Assembly (NCBI GenBank): GCA_963677085.2
Contig: CAXXFH010000004.1
Coordinates: forward strand, 3,410,001-3,474,000
Source of the DNA: G963677085 sp963677085
Lineage (GTDB): Bacteria > Planctomycetota > Planctomycetia > Pirellulales > Thermoguttaceae
Length of the DNA stretch: 64,000 bases
Direction of reading: 5' to 3'
The position numbers were made by a program, and so were the translations under genes. Numbering within the stretch: the first letter of the stretch is position 1; each line of letters opens with the position of its first letter. This document shows, one piece after another, positions 8,703-18,747 of the stretch. The notes beneath the pieces are model-generated. The model saw only the letters and a program-made list of their open reading frames with translations. It ran no database searches and had not been told where the DNA came from.

Positions 8703-9782
8703 ATGCGGATTTTCCTTTTCGCCATACTATTGGTGGCGTGTTGCGTAACGCCCGCCGGGGCTACTGCACCGTTTCCGGGCATGATTGAACTGGAGTTGGA
8801 CGGCCGCACGGTCGAAGGCAGACCGCTGTCGTGGGACACCGAAGAAGTCCGCCTGCTCGGCCGGGGTGGTTATCTCTACGAGTTTTCGCCCGGCGACGCT
8901 ACGAATTTTCGCAAGACATCCAACCAGTTTCGCCCCTATTCGCCGTCGCAATTTCGGGCCGAACTCCTCCGCGAGTTGGGCAAGAACTACGAGGTGAGCG
9001 GGACGAGCCACTACATGGTGGCCCATCCCCAAGGTCAACGCGACAAGTGGGCACAGCGTTTCGAGGACCTTTACCGCTCGTTTGTTCATTACTTCGCGGT
9101 ACGAGGCTTCCAACTCGACAAGCCGGCCTTTCCGCTGGTCGGAATCGTGTTTCAAAACCAGGGCGAGTTTTCCAAACACGCCGCGGCATTGGGAAACCCC
9201 GTTTCTCCCGGTGTACTTGGGTTTTACTCGCTGGAATCGAATCGAATTCTCGTGTACGACATGGGCGATCGTTCCAATGGGAATGACTGGCATAAAACAG
9301 CCAAAGTGATTATCCACGAAGCTACGCACCAAACGGCGTTTAACACGGGTGTTCACAGCCGTTACTGCCCACCGCCGCTATGGGTGGCCGAAGGGTTGGC
9401 TACGATGTTCGAGGCGCCCGGTGTGTACGACTCGCACAACTTCACCCGCCGCAGCGATCGTGTGAACCGCAGCCGGTTAAACGACTTCCGCGATCGCGTC
9501 GTCCCGAGCCACTCGCCCGAGATAATCAAAAACCTTGTCGCGTCCGACTGGTTGTTCCGAACCAATCCGGCGGCAGCTTACGCGGAAGCCTGGGCGTTGA
9601 GTTTCTATCTTGTGGAGACACAACCCCGTCAATACACGAAATACCTGGCCAAGACGGCCTCGGGCCCCCTATTTACCGAGCGCACGTCTGCCCAGCGGCT
9701 GGAAAACTTCACCTCGGTCTTTGGCGACAATTGGAAGTTGCTCGAATCGCAGTTCCTGCGGTTTATGGCAACGGTCGAGTAG
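8703..9782 (+). CDS. DUF1570 zinc-metallopeptidase-like exported protein
   Basis: A 359-residue protein with a signal peptide (MRIFLFAILLVACCVTPAGA). In the middle it has VIIHEATHQTAFNTG, an HExxH zinc motif near residue 206, and about 26 residues later WVAEGLATMFE, whose Glu would be the third ligand of a gluzincin-type peptidase. This arrangement matches the DUF1570 family common in planctomycetes. The protein is probably exported, and a peptidase role is inferred from the motif alone. Residues 25-60 may form a small beta-domain (MIELELDGRTVEGRPLSW). GGAAAG lies just before the ATG. No operon partner is visible. Confidence 0.87.
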   Translation: MRIFLFAILLVACCVTPAGATAPFPGMIELELDGRTVEGRPLSWDTEEVRLLGRGGYLYEFSPGDATNFRKTSNQFRPYSPSQFRAELLRELGKNYEVSGTSHYMVAHPQGQRDKWAQRFEDLYRSFVHYFAVRGFQLDKPAFPLVGIVFQNQGEFSKHAAALGNPVSPGVLGFYSLESNRILVYDMGDRSNGNDWHKTAKVIIHEATHQTAFNTGVHSRYCPPPLWVAEGLATMFEAPGVYDSHNFTRRSDRVNRSRLNDFRDRVVPSHSPEIIKNLVASDWLFRTNPAAAYAEAWALSFYLVETQPRQYTKYLAKTASGPLFTERTSAQRLENFTSVFGDNWKLLESQFLRFMATVE

Positions 9783-10151
9783 TCGCCCCCGACAATCGCG
9801 TCACGTGGTACAACCGGCCACCGCGTTTTGCCCCGTGCCGCGACGTAACCTATAGCTGTATAGGCACGTTTCCGCATTTTCCCGCGTTGCCTGGGAAATG
9901 CGATCGTCGGTCCGCACTGTTGTTTGCCCCAGTTGCAGAGAGATCCTGGTGCAAAAGCGCTTCGGTTCCGTTGGTCGCTCGCAAAGTTTGCCACAAATAC
10001 GAACTCCTACGAAGTTTAAAATACGGGGGACTGCGTTTCGCGACGCGGTGACCTGAGAACAAGAACCAGCTGACCGACAGTTCGGCGTCGCGCGACAAAG
10101 AAGGCGCGATACCCCGATTGTTTTGGTCGAACAACCGTGAATTTGGCGGCA
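9783..10151. other. Intergenic stretch, no gene seen
   Basis: About 370 bases between two rightward genes. It is somewhat AT-richer near 10000-10030 (AAGTTTAAAATACGG), which could hold a promoter, but no confident assignment is possible. Confidence 0.4.
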
Positions 10152-11777
10152 ATGGACGCTTCGCCCTCTCCCATCCCCGATATCGAAGTTTGGTCAGACC
10201 AGTTTGACCAAGCGCTGATGGAACAGCGCGATCGGGTACGCGGTTTTCTTCACACGCAGCAGGGCCGCCTCGAACAACTCGAGGCCAAGCTTGTCCAACA
10301 GCTTCACACGCTGGGCGAGGAATTGGGCGAGGGCCGGCGCGAGACACAGCACGCACGCCGGGAGTTGGAGACGCAGCGCCAGCAAATCGCCCGGGAATCG
10401 CAATCCCTGGCGGAGCTCAAGCAGGAACTCACCTCGCGACAGGACGAATGGCGCGCACTGCAAGAAGTGGCCCACCAGCAACAGCAGGAGTTGGCCGAGT
10501 TTCTTCGTCTGCAGCAGAACGAACTGAAGTGTCGCTGCGAAGAAATCGAACGTCGCCGACCGGAACTCGACGCCGCCGAGGCCGAGTTGGACCAGCAGCG
10601 TCAAACGCTTCGCAAACAACAAGAGCAACATCAGGCCGAACTGGCACGGCTGGAACGCCTTCGCGAGGAACTTGAGTCGCAACGCTCGGTTCTGGACAAT
10701 CGCGACGCCGACGAGCAGAGCAAACTCAAACGCCAACTGGAAGAGGCACAACAGCGAGAAACGCGTCTGGCGGCTGAGCTGGAGTTGTACGGCCAACGAG
10801 AAGCGGAACTCACCGCCCAACTGGAAGCCGCTCGCAAGGAAGAAGGCGAACTGAACAACGAGTTGGCGATCGCCCATCGACGTGGCGCGGAAATCGCCAG
10901 CGAGTTAGACACGGTGAAAGCCCGTTGCGCCGAACTCGAACAACGAACCGCCGACGCATCCGGTGACACCTCGGCCGAGGGTTTGACCGATCCGGCAGAA
11001 CTCGCGGAACTGCGCGCTTCGAGCGACGCGATGAGCGAACGTCTTGCCGAGACCGAACGCCAACTGGAAGAAGCCCAGCGTCAACTGGCAGAAGCCGACA
11101 GCGGGGCCGGGTCGTCGATCTCGGACGACGACATGCAGCGCCGTTACGAACTGGCCATGGACGATGTCCGCAGTCTGAAGTCGGAAAACGCCGAACTTCG
11201 GAAGCAGTTGGCCTCGGCATCGAACACCGCCCGCCCCACGGTTGCACCTTCCAGCGGCGGCACGCTCGACTGGGAAGCTCAAAAACAACGTATTCTAGCC
11301 CAACTCGAAGCCGACTTCGCCGACGAAGAAGAGGACGAGGAAGAAGTACGCCAGGAGCGGATCAAGATCGAAGAGGTCATCCGCACAACCGATCGCGTCA
11401 TCGCCGAGAAAGATCGGGAGATCGAGGAGTTGAGACTCCTGTTGGATAGTCAGAGTGCCAATATCGGCACCACCGCCGTCGGCGCGGCCGCTCTAGGCGA
11501 GATCCTCGACAAGGACGCCTTGGTCCAGGAAGAACGCGAGAATCTCAAACGGCTCCAGGAAGAATGGCACGAGAAACTCCGCCAGGCCGAAATCGATATT
11601 TCGGTTGAGCGGGCAAAGATCGCTCGCGAGCGGGCGCAAATCGAAGAGAAACTTCGCGCGCTGGATTCTCATCCGGATACGACGACCGACGCGTCTGGCG
11701 ACAGCGAGAACAAGCCAACTCGAGGTCGCTGGCTTGCTCGCCTAGGGTTGAAGGACGACGAAGAACCGTCGCCGTAA
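10152..11777 (+). CDS. Long coiled-coil protein of unknown function
   Basis: A 541-residue soluble protein with no signal peptide. From about residue 20 to 330 it is almost continuous heptad coiled coil rich in Gln, Glu, Arg and Leu (ELETQRQQIARESQ, LDQQRQTLRKQQEQHQAE). A looser Ser/Thr/Ala/Gly stretch follows near 340-375, then another acidic helical region with DEEEDEEEV. The C-terminus ends GRWLARLGLKDDEEPSP. A GTG at 10137 would add five residues; neither start has a good ribosome binding site. Such proteins act as filaments, spacers or scaffolds in the cytoplasm. Nothing here points to a particular partner. Confidence 0.85.
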   Translation: MDASPSPIPDIEVWSDQFDQALMEQRDRVRGFLHTQQGRLEQLEAKLVQQLHTLGEELGEGRRETQHARRELETQRQQIARESQSLAELKQELTSRQDEWRALQEVAHQQQQELAEFLRLQQNELKCRCEEIERRRPELDAAEAELDQQRQTLRKQQEQHQAELARLERLREELESQRSVLDNRDADEQSKLKRQLEEAQQRETRLAAELELYGQREAELTAQLEAARKEEGELNNELAIAHRRGAEIASELDTVKARCAELEQRTADASGDTSAEGLTDPAELAELRASSDAMSERLAETERQLEEAQRQLAEADSGAGSSISDDDMQRRYELAMDDVRSLKSENAELRKQLASASNTARPTVAPSSGGTLDWEAQKQRILAQLEADFADEEEDEEEVRQERIKIEEVIRTTDRVIAEKDREIEELRLLLDSQSANIGTTAVGAAALGEILDKDALVQEERENLKRLQEEWHEKLRQAEIDISVERAKIARERAQIEEKLRALDSHPDTTTDASGDSENKPTRGRWLARLGLKDDEEPSP

Positions 11778-11796
11778 TCCCCTGGGGGTGCTTTGC

Positions 11797-12654
11797 TCAC
11801 GCTTTCGTGGGCCTGGCACCCGGCGACCTCGAATCTTGCGGCCCGGCGTCCTTTTCTGGATTGGAATTCGAGCCATTCGCCTTCTTTTTCTTGGTTATCT
11901 CGGCCTTTTTTTCCTTGGCCAGTTTCACGGCCAGCGTGTCTGCTGGAAGCTCCTTGATAATCGTATCCAGCAAGGGCAGGCCCTTGGTCTTCTGGGCATG
12001 TTCAGCGATCGCGACCATGTTTTGCGAAGCCACGAACAACATTCTTTCCCGGTTCTTCCAAACCTGTTTCCGCAAGGAATCCTTCACCCCCGTGCTACGC
12101 TCCATCATGGCTATCTGCTCGGGCGTTCGCCAAAGTGCCTTCAGTAGCTCGTCGGGCTGTTTGTACGCCAGAAGCGATTTGCAGATGGCAAGATACTCCG
12201 CTACCTGCTCTTCGGACGTCGGTGCAAGAGACGCTGCGGAAACCTGTGCGCGTGTTAAGGTATCACTGGTCTTACCGCTTGGATGGTGGTTTACCGCTTC
12301 CAGAAAGAATCGTCTGGCCCTTACATCATCGCGAACATGATCGTATTTCTTCCGCCAGCGAGGATCGACCCAATCCGAATACATGTGGCCAAGATGGTAG
12401 TAGATGTAGCAGACGAGTGGATCCGTCGGATGCTGGCTTATGAACCGCAAATAGAGTTCTTCCGCGGTTGCCTGATTACTCTTCTCCGGGCCTACGAAGT
12501 TCAAATCGGCCTTCCGCGCCTCGACCAGAATGGGATCCGTCGACTTCTCAAGGTGCCCTCGGCTAGGCGCGCCCCTCGCATCGGAACTCGTACTCAAGAG
12601 GATCAAACCAAGAAGGACGCACGAGGTCGGCAGATTTGTCTTCATGGCGGTCAT
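11797..12654 (-). CDS. Exported helical (TPR-like) protein of unknown function
   Basis: A 285-residue protein starting MTAMKTNLPTSCVLLGLILL, a signal peptide ending near SSDARG. The ATG at 12654 has GAGGGAG six bases upstream, which rules out a 42-residue upstream extension. The mature part is mostly helical, with a segment like tetratricopeptide repeats (AEELYLRFISQHPTDPLVCY, then YYHLGHMYSDW) near residues 65-95. The C-terminus is a charged tail with KKAEITKKKK and a Ser/Asn/Pro-rich end. It is convergent with the coiled-coil gene, 19 bases away. No enzymatic motif is seen. Confidence 0.8.
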   Translation of the reverse strand: MTAMKTNLPTSCVLLGLILLSTSSDARGAPSRGHLEKSTDPILVEARKADLNFVGPEKSNQATAEELYLRFISQHPTDPLVCYIYYHLGHMYSDWVDPRWRKKYDHVRDDVRARRFFLEAVNHHPSGKTSDTLTRAQVSAASLAPTSEEQVAEYLAICKSLLAYKQPDELLKALWRTPEQIAMMERSTGVKDSLRKQVWKNRERMLFVASQNMVAIAEHAQKTKGLPLLDTIIKELPADTLAVKLAKEKKAEITKKKKANGSNSNPEKDAGPQDSRSPGARPTKA

Positions 12655-12767
12655 GAAATACTCCCTCTCATCGCAATGTTTCGGGATCCTCGGGATCGGT
12701 ATGCCAATTCGGCGGTCAGACGATTTCTTTCGTCTTGGACGAACACAGTCGATGTCAATCCTGCCGA

Positions 12768-12800
12768 GTGCCATGCCCATGCTCGCGTGGGCATGGCACC
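12768..12800. repeat. Hairpin repeat, GTGCCATGCCCA type
   Basis: GTGCCATGCCCATGC is mirrored by GCGTGGGCATGGCAC. Related copies lie at 26392-26423, 27981-28018, 35043-35072 and 43307-43386. All are intergenic. Confidence 0.75.
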
Positions 12801-12823
12801 CCGATTCTTGGCTTCGCGCGGGC

Positions 12824-15800
12824 CTACTCGACTTCGACCCACTTGGCGCCGTTGATCACCGCGAACACGTTCTTATGGCCGGAAGCGTCGGCCACGCGGT
12901 CGCCGGATCCGGCCGTCAGCGGTAGCAGCAACGCCGTGCTGGTGTCGGAGGAGAGGGTCTTCGGCGGTTCGAATTCCTTCGTGTAGCGAGCAGTGCTTGA
13001 AATGCGTACGGCCCGCATCTGACCGCGGAAGTAATCCTGCACGCCGACCACGCCCGTGGTAGTGTTCAGGCTTTTCGGACCGGCACCTATCACGAACGCC
13101 ACGGGGCTTGGGCTCACGGGCGACGGGATTACCTCACTCGCTTGCAGCCGCCCGTCGATATACAACCGGGCCTGTTGCCCGTCGTACACGCCGGCCACAT
13201 GCACCCATTCCCCATACGAAACGGCATCGTTACTACTAAGGCGTTCGTACCGATACCCTGGTTTCTGATAGACGCTCATACACCACTGACCGTAGTATGC
13301 CTGAAGGACCAAGCCGGCAGACCATCCGTTGGCGATGATGGTATTCTGGCCAGTCGAGCTTCGCATGGCAAACGGGCTGCCAACCGGCGCCGACGACATC
13401 TCTGGCTTCACGATGGCTTCAATCGTGATGGGCGATTTGCCGCTATATAAGAAATTCGTCATCAAGTAGCTTGAGATGCCGTCGAACTCCAAGGCATACG
13501 ACTGCATCTCGACACCCGATTCTTCGAGACGTTTCTCGAGCTTGCGCTTCGCCAGGCCGGTAAGTTGCGGCTCGGCCTGCCGATACCAGTAGACGGCCCG
13601 TTGGCGAAGTCGGTTCTCTTCGAGATCCTTCTCGTTCTCCGAGAGATCCCACCAGCAATCGCCGGCACGGACTTGGGCGAGCGGTTTCGTTGGGTTGGCC
13701 AGATCGAGCCGAGCGGCCTTCGCCAATTCTTCGTCACTCCCCTTGGCCAGCAACGGCAATCCCTTGGCCCACTGCCCGGCTACCAGGCAATACCAGGCGC
13801 CGACAACACGATTGGCATTGGGATCGTCGGGTTCGGTCTTGAGGGTCGCTTCCGCCTTTTCGACCAACCGCTGCCGCTTCTGCAGTCCCTCGATGTCCTC
13901 GATAGCCTTTTGCACCACGGCTGTAAGCCGCCGGTCGCGCGTTTTGCGAGCCGACGAAAGCGCCACTCGCAGACAACGCTCCGACGTCGGCAGATCTACC
14001 TCGTGCAAAGCCGTCTGGGCCAGGCTCTGCGCGGTATCGAACAAAGTCCGGTTGTCTGGGCCAAGCGACGGATTCTGGCCGGTTGCCTTTGCTATCTTGG
14101 TCAGTACCTCGGCCTTGAGTGAAACTACGTTCACCTTGAACCACATTGCCAGTTGATCGATCGAGTCGAAGGCCTGATCCATTTCGCCCGCCTCGGTTGC
14201 CAACGAACTGGCCATCTCGAGCAGCACGTAGCTCACGGCCGGACCGTCCTGCTGCGTGTTCGTCAGACCGGCACGCAAACGTCGAGCCAGAACACCCTTC
14301 TCTTGCGGTGTCGCCGCCTGATTGAGTTCGTCGCGATAGATCTCCAGGATTTGGTTCTTGGCCGATTGAATTTCCTCAGCGCTGGGCACTGGCAGCTTAG
14401 CCCGCATCCCCTGCTGGGTCACATGCGGCGACGGCGGCTGATCGCCCGGACGTGCCGGAAGCGACGGTGTAAACGTGTCCGGCGAATCGGCGTTCGTCGT
14501 CGGCGTGGTTCGTACGTCCGTTTGCGAATCGTTTTCCACGAGAAGTTCTCCCGCCAAACGGCCGGGCGGGGCCACTTCGAGTATCTTCAACTGAACGGGA
14601 TGGGCGACGCTGAGGTCCAGCTCTTTGGTCGCATGCAGGCTGCCGTCGTTTGGCCAATAGAAGAGCCGTTGTCCATCGACAATCACCACTACGCCGTCGC
14701 GGCGCACTGCGTAGAGCAGTTCGCGGTCGGTACGTTTTTGCTGACCGAAGATGGGCCGTTTGACATACGACGCAAACGGCTTGCCCGCGACTTCCACTCC
14801 GCTCTGAAACGGTTGCTGGGAAGTCTCATCGCCACACCAGCGATCGAGGCTCACACTGATCACGCGCGGCACCAGCCAGGTTCGCATGTTGATACTGTCC
14901 TTCGCGCGAACGACCATTCGCAGGTCGTATTCCGCGGGCAGCGGCTGAAGAATCCGCAACTCGGCCGGATCTTCCGAAAGCGAAATCAGTGTGTCGTTGC
15001 TCCACCGCCAGGCAGCGTCCGACCACTGCCGGTCGTCGCGATGTTCGGCCAGCAGCTTCAGCAGGTCTATTTGCGCGGTGAGTGGCGGAACCTGCGGGGC
15101 GGTCAGTTCCTTGGGAGTCGACGGGAAAGCGACGGGCGTGGGGGATTGTGATGTGGAGTCGGTCGTCCAGTCGGGCACCTTTTCCGTCGTCGTCGAATCG
15201 GTTGCCGTGATGCTACCGGTGGTCGACGAGCCGGTTGCAGCCGGCTTTTCATGTGGCGGCGAAGGATCGGTGGCGACCGCAACGCCCGTGGCAGGATCGG
15301 TGGGCGAAACCGAACCGGAATCTGCATTCGATGGTTCGGCGCCACCTTGGGCCACCTGAGGTTCCGTCGGCTTGGTCGAGTCGCGGGAACTCAGTTCCTT
15401 GCCGATCATCACCAGCGCGATGATTACCATCGTGCCGGTTACGCCAAGAACCACGGCGGGCAACAGCCATCGGGCGTGGCGTCGCTTGGTGTAGGCAGCC
15501 ACCACGTCGCTGGACCCGTCGGGCGAGATATTTGGCGCAGAAGCTTGCTCGGCCGCCGGCGAATTGGCAACCGATTGCGGCGGTTGACTGGAAATGGTCG
15601 CTTGGCTTACCACCATCTCCACCGGCGGCTGTTGTTGGGTAAGCTGCCGATGGAGTTGTGCGTCGTAGTAAATTTTCTGTTCAGCGTTCAGCAAGATTAC
15701 CCGAGCGGCCGCAATCTCGTTTAAGAGCTTCTGCGACAATTTCGAGTACTTGCCGGCCGCGAAGTTCTTCAGATGAGCCATCCGCTGATCGGCGGCGTTA

Positions 15801-15919
15801 GCGATGACATCGGGATCCGCTTCGAACAGCTCGATTCCCAACAGCCGGTAGGCGTTGGGCGGCTGATGCCGAGGTGGGATTCCAAGCCATTTCAGATAAG
15901 GGTCGAAGTTCACATCCAT
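12824..15919 (-). CDS. Membrane protein with J-like N-terminus and C-terminal LamG domain
   Basis: A 1031-residue protein. Residues 1-95 (starting MDVNFDPYLKWLGIPP, with NAYRLLGIELFEADPDVI) match the J-like domain typical of planctomycete regulators. A Pro/Ser/Gln linker follows, then one membrane helix at about 151-173 (WLLPAVVLGVTGTMVIIALV). Next comes a long Thr/Ser/Pro-rich stretch (180-290), a globular region (290-470), a helical region (530-800) and a C-terminal LamG/concanavalin-like domain from about 808 (YALEFDGISSYLM ... GEWVHVAGVYDGQQARLYID). The likely topology is J-domain in the cytoplasm and LamG outside. LamG domains usually bind glycans or proteins. The protein may link an outside ligand to a cytoplasmic chaperone-like domain, which is inference. 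Confidence 0.88.
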   Translation of the reverse strand: MDVNFDPYLKWLGIPPRHQPPNAYRLLGIELFEADPDVIANAADQRMAHLKNFAAGKYSKLSQKLLNEIAAARVILLNAEQKIYYDAQLHRQLTQQQPPVEMVVSQATISSQPPQSVANSPAAEQASAPNISPDGSSDVVAAYTKRRHARWLLPAVVLGVTGTMVIIALVMIGKELSSRDSTKPTEPQVAQGGAEPSNADSGSVSPTDPATGVAVATDPSPPHEKPAATGSSTTGSITATDSTTTEKVPDWTTDSTSQSPTPVAFPSTPKELTAPQVPPLTAQIDLLKLLAEHRDDRQWSDAAWRWSNDTLISLSEDPAELRILQPLPAEYDLRMVVRAKDSINMRTWLVPRVISVSLDRWCGDETSQQPFQSGVEVAGKPFASYVKRPIFGQQKRTDRELLYAVRRDGVVVIVDGQRLFYWPNDGSLHATKELDLSVAHPVQLKILEVAPPGRLAGELLVENDSQTDVRTTPTTNADSPDTFTPSLPARPGDQPPSPHVTQQGMRAKLPVPSAEEIQSAKNQILEIYRDELNQAATPQEKGVLARRLRAGLTNTQQDGPAVSYVLLEMASSLATEAGEMDQAFDSIDQLAMWFKVNVVSLKAEVLTKIAKATGQNPSLGPDNRTLFDTAQSLAQTALHEVDLPTSERCLRVALSSARKTRDRRLTAVVQKAIEDIEGLQKRQRLVEKAEATLKTEPDDPNANRVVGAWYCLVAGQWAKGLPLLAKGSDEELAKAARLDLANPTKPLAQVRAGDCWWDLSENEKDLEENRLRQRAVYWYRQAEPQLTGLAKRKLEKRLEESGVEMQSYALEFDGISSYLMTNFLYSGKSPITIEAIVKPEMSSAPVGSPFAMRSSTGQNTIIANGWSAGLVLQAYYGQWCMSVYQKPGYRYERLSSNDAVSYGEWVHVAGVYDGQQARLYIDGRLQASEVIPSPVSPSPVAFVIGAGPKSLNTTTGVVGVQDYFRGQMRAVRISSTARYTKEFEPPKTLSSDTSTALLLPLTAGSGDRVADASGHKNVFAVINGAKWVEVE

Positions 15920-16369
15920 GGCAGGGTCGTCTCAAGGGTATCTGTTGGCAAAGCGATGGTTGCGGAATTCACGGTGGGCGGCCACAACACCAGCGTTCTT
16001 CTGGCGAAGCCGATAGCCAGAGGACTAGCCAGCCACCAGAGGGGTGTGTAACTCTGGCCCGCGTCACTTACCGTTCTTTTCGACGTCGCTTGCCCTTGAT
16101 TGGTTTCCTCGTACGCAGCGCCCCTTCCCTGCCGCGTCGACGATTACGTCGGACGACTGCTGGCTCCCGGCATTCTTCTGACGAGGAATTGCCCGGTTGC
16201 GTTCCACGATATACTTCGATTCTCTCGGAGTTCCACGCACAACGCAAGAGGGGAATAAAACTACACCGATGAGGTGTACTTTAAGAACCGTACGGAACCC
16301 CCCTGCCTAGAAGGGGAGTGCGCGGTATATGGCGATCGAACGGTTGATTAGAATCTTCCCATGCTTTAC
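15920..16369. other. Intergenic stretch, no gene seen
   Basis: About 450 bases upstream of the J/LamG gene, which reads leftward away from it. Short Arg-rich frames are present but none has a ribosome binding site or recognisable product. The promoter of the J/LamG gene is expected here but was not identified. Confidence 0.45.
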
Positions 16370-16500
16370 TCGGGAACGAGGGCCTCGACGCTTTGCGTCG
16401 TGACTGGCCAAGAGAAGCGTTGGCTCGCATTGCGGGAGACGTAGAGCGTCCGACTCTTGGGATCCCACGCTGGCAGCGCGCGAACAGAGGAAGGTCGTTT
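16370..16500. repeat. Degenerate paired-hairpin repeat
   Basis: This stretch contains GACGCTTTGCGTC, then GACTGGCCAAGAG, then GACGTAGAGCGTC and CTTGGGATCCCACGCTGG in the same order as the better preserved element at 52102-52245. It looks like a decayed copy of that element. Confidence 0.5.
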
Positions 16501-16545
16501 TCCGGGGCGTTTCGTGAACTGGTACGAACGTAGGGAAGGTTGTTC

Positions 16546-18153
16546 TTAGCTAAACGGATCGCCGTCGCGAGCAAACGGATCGTTCTTACGGCTGGCGGCA
16601 AAGGGGTCGGCCTTTTTCTCGCCAGCATCGCCGAAGGGATCACCGCCGCCGCCGAAGGGGTCGTCTTGCTGTTGTTGTTGGTCGCCGGCCTTTTTGCCGC
16701 CGCCAAACGGATCGCCCCCACCGCCGCCGCCAAATGGATCGGCGCCGCCACCACCAAAGGGGCTTCCCTTTTCGGCTGCCGGTTTTTCCTCACCGGCCGG
16801 CTGTCCGGGCTCTTGATTGCCCATTTGAACCTTGGGAATCTCACCCTCTTTTAGTTGGTCTTGCTGTTGGTTGTGGCGAAGCGGCTCGGTTTGCGCGACC
16901 TCGTGCAGGCACTGGACCAAACCGGTGTCGGTGATCAGGTAAAGGCGGTCCGTTGCGTCGTTGATCAGGCGAATCGACACATCCGACAAAGGCAACGTAT
17001 CCAACCGTGCGCCACTCTTGGCGCTGAGGATGGCCAGGCGTCCCATTTTATCGGCAGCATAAACCCGCTCTGCACTGGCAGCAACGAATTGTACAATGCC
17101 GGCCGACCACCAGATTTCGCTGCCATCGATGGCACTCAAGCAATACATTCCGCCAAGTTGGGTGGCAACATAAACGCGGTCGTCGACGACCACCGCCGGT
17201 TGGACGATGGGTTCGCCGGTCGAGAATCGCCACACGGAATTGCCGTCTCGCTCGCGGGCGGCATGAACGAAACCATCGCGTGAGGCAACGTAGATAACGC
17301 CGGAATCGCCGGGCACGCCCGAGGTGGAGGGTCGGTAGGTTGGCTGGGCCACAATACTTGCCCCGGTTTCCAGCCGATACTTGATCGTCAACTGGTCCTC
17401 GGCCGTACGGTCAATGCGGGCGATATTCAGAAAACCGCGGTCCGTAGGCCAAGCACAGTATTCTTCCGTCTTAGTCTCACGCGTCACCAGCGGTTGCACC
17501 AAGGCCTTACCGAGCGACTGGCACACTAACGGTGCCGCATATTGCTGATCCAGCCGAAGATTCTCGCGGCGGTCGGCCTCTTCTTGCTCGATTTCTTCCG
17601 GCGAAAGCTTCTTTTGGGTGCTGTGTCCCAATTCCTTGAGCGGGTCGGTCAGCGGTTCCACGCGATAGGCCATAATCAATCCGCTGACCATGGGAACGTA
17701 GACCCGCTTCTCGCTCAAAGCCGGTCCGGCGCCTGGGGCTCCGTCGACTTGGACTTCGTAGAGCAGATCCCCGTTGTACCGGTTGCAGATATAAAGGCGC
17801 GAACCGTTGAGCATGGCCAACAAGTCTTTGCCCACCCCTGGTGTAAGACTGGGATGATCGGGGCGGCCGATGCGGCGCGACCAGAGTGTGCGACCGTCTT
17901 CCGCGTCGATCGCGTGGACGATTGCGCGATCGGTCTGCACGTAGAGGATTCCACCGTGCAACACGACCGATTCCACGCGTGCCCGATTGCGATCGAGCTG
18001 CACCTGGGTGTACCACGGCCGGACCAAGCCGTGCCGTGCAGCCGTCGGTTGGGAGATCAGACTGTATTGCCGAGCGGCATCAACCTGGTTGAAGGCGTTG
18101 GTCGCCCATGTTGCGAGCATGGCCACTGCAAGGAGAAGAAATCGTCGTTTCAT
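16546..18153 (-). CDS. Exported PQQ-type beta-propeller protein with DPFGGGG tail
   Basis: A 535-residue protein with a signal peptide (MKRRFLLLAVAMLATWATNA). The ATG at 18153 has GAGGG just upstream. Residues about 60-420 contain repeated PQQ/quinoprotein-like blades (VHAIDAEDGRTLWSRRIG, IYVASRDGFVHAARERDG, VYVATQLGGMYCLSAIDGSE). No dehydrogenase catalytic residues are evident, so it more likely scaffolds or binds than oxidises a substrate. From about residue 455 the tail is low-complexity, repeating DPFGGGG with Gln and Lys runs and ending DGDPFS. The tail is unusual and may be disordered. It lies downstream of a gap of about 700 bases and has no clear operon partner. Confidence 0.87.
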   Translation of the reverse strand: MKRRFLLLAVAMLATWATNAFNQVDAARQYSLISQPTAARHGLVRPWYTQVQLDRNRARVESVVLHGGILYVQTDRAIVHAIDAEDGRTLWSRRIGRPDHPSLTPGVGKDLLAMLNGSRLYICNRYNGDLLYEVQVDGAPGAGPALSEKRVYVPMVSGLIMAYRVEPLTDPLKELGHSTQKKLSPEEIEQEEADRRENLRLDQQYAAPLVCQSLGKALVQPLVTRETKTEEYCAWPTDRGFLNIARIDRTAEDQLTIKYRLETGASIVAQPTYRPSTSGVPGDSGVIYVASRDGFVHAARERDGNSVWRFSTGEPIVQPAVVVDDRVYVATQLGGMYCLSAIDGSEIWWSAGIVQFVAASAERVYAADKMGRLAILSAKSGARLDTLPLSDVSIRLINDATDRLYLITDTGLVQCLHEVAQTEPLRHNQQQDQLKEGEIPKVQMGNQEPGQPAGEEKPAAEKGSPFGGGGADPFGGGGGGDPFGGGKKAGDQQQQQDDPFGGGGDPFGDAGEKKADPFAASRKNDPFARDGDPFS

Positions 18154-18747
18154 GACAACCCTCGGAGGATCTCCGTTCGGGAGGACACGTGTCGCGCAGC
18201 CAGGCATCGCGATGGAGGACGTCGGGTAGTTGTTCTTGAGCCCAACCTGTCGGTCCGCCAGTACGTGTCCCCAATGACTAACTTCAAATCTTGGCAGAGT
18301 CCTGTAACCTGTCAGCAGCGGGGTCTTATTTTGGCGACGGGAGCACCGTTTGATGGGTGATCCTGTCCGGTTGGCAACCCTGCTTGCCCGACAACTCTGC
18401 CGCCTGTTCCGTTACCAACCATCGCGCCACGAATGACGCAACCTCGGTGAGCGTCGGGGGATACCCCGACTCTTCCATGGTACTCGGACTACGGGCAGAA
18501 ATCACGCGAAAAACCTCGTCCGAGGGCAAACGGCCCGCATCTCGGCGTTGCCTCCCCCTCTTTCGGATGGCACTGACGTCGCGAAATCGGTGGTGCTTGG
18601 TTCCCGGCCCAAGAATACCTACTATCGCTATCTGGTTGGCCACCTTAGGATGAACGGTTATCCTCACACAAGTTGGCGGCGCTGCATGGTCTGTCCGCAG
18701 CGCGCAAGCTGGGGCCAGACCGAGAAACGACTCACCCTCCCAGAGCG
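18154..18747. other. Long divergent intergenic region, no gene seen
   Basis: About 590 bases between the leftward propeller gene and the leader element of the 1340-residue gene. Two short frames (about 98 and 148 codons on opposite strands) overlap here. Neither has a ribosome binding site or a plausible protein composition. Confidence 0.45.
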
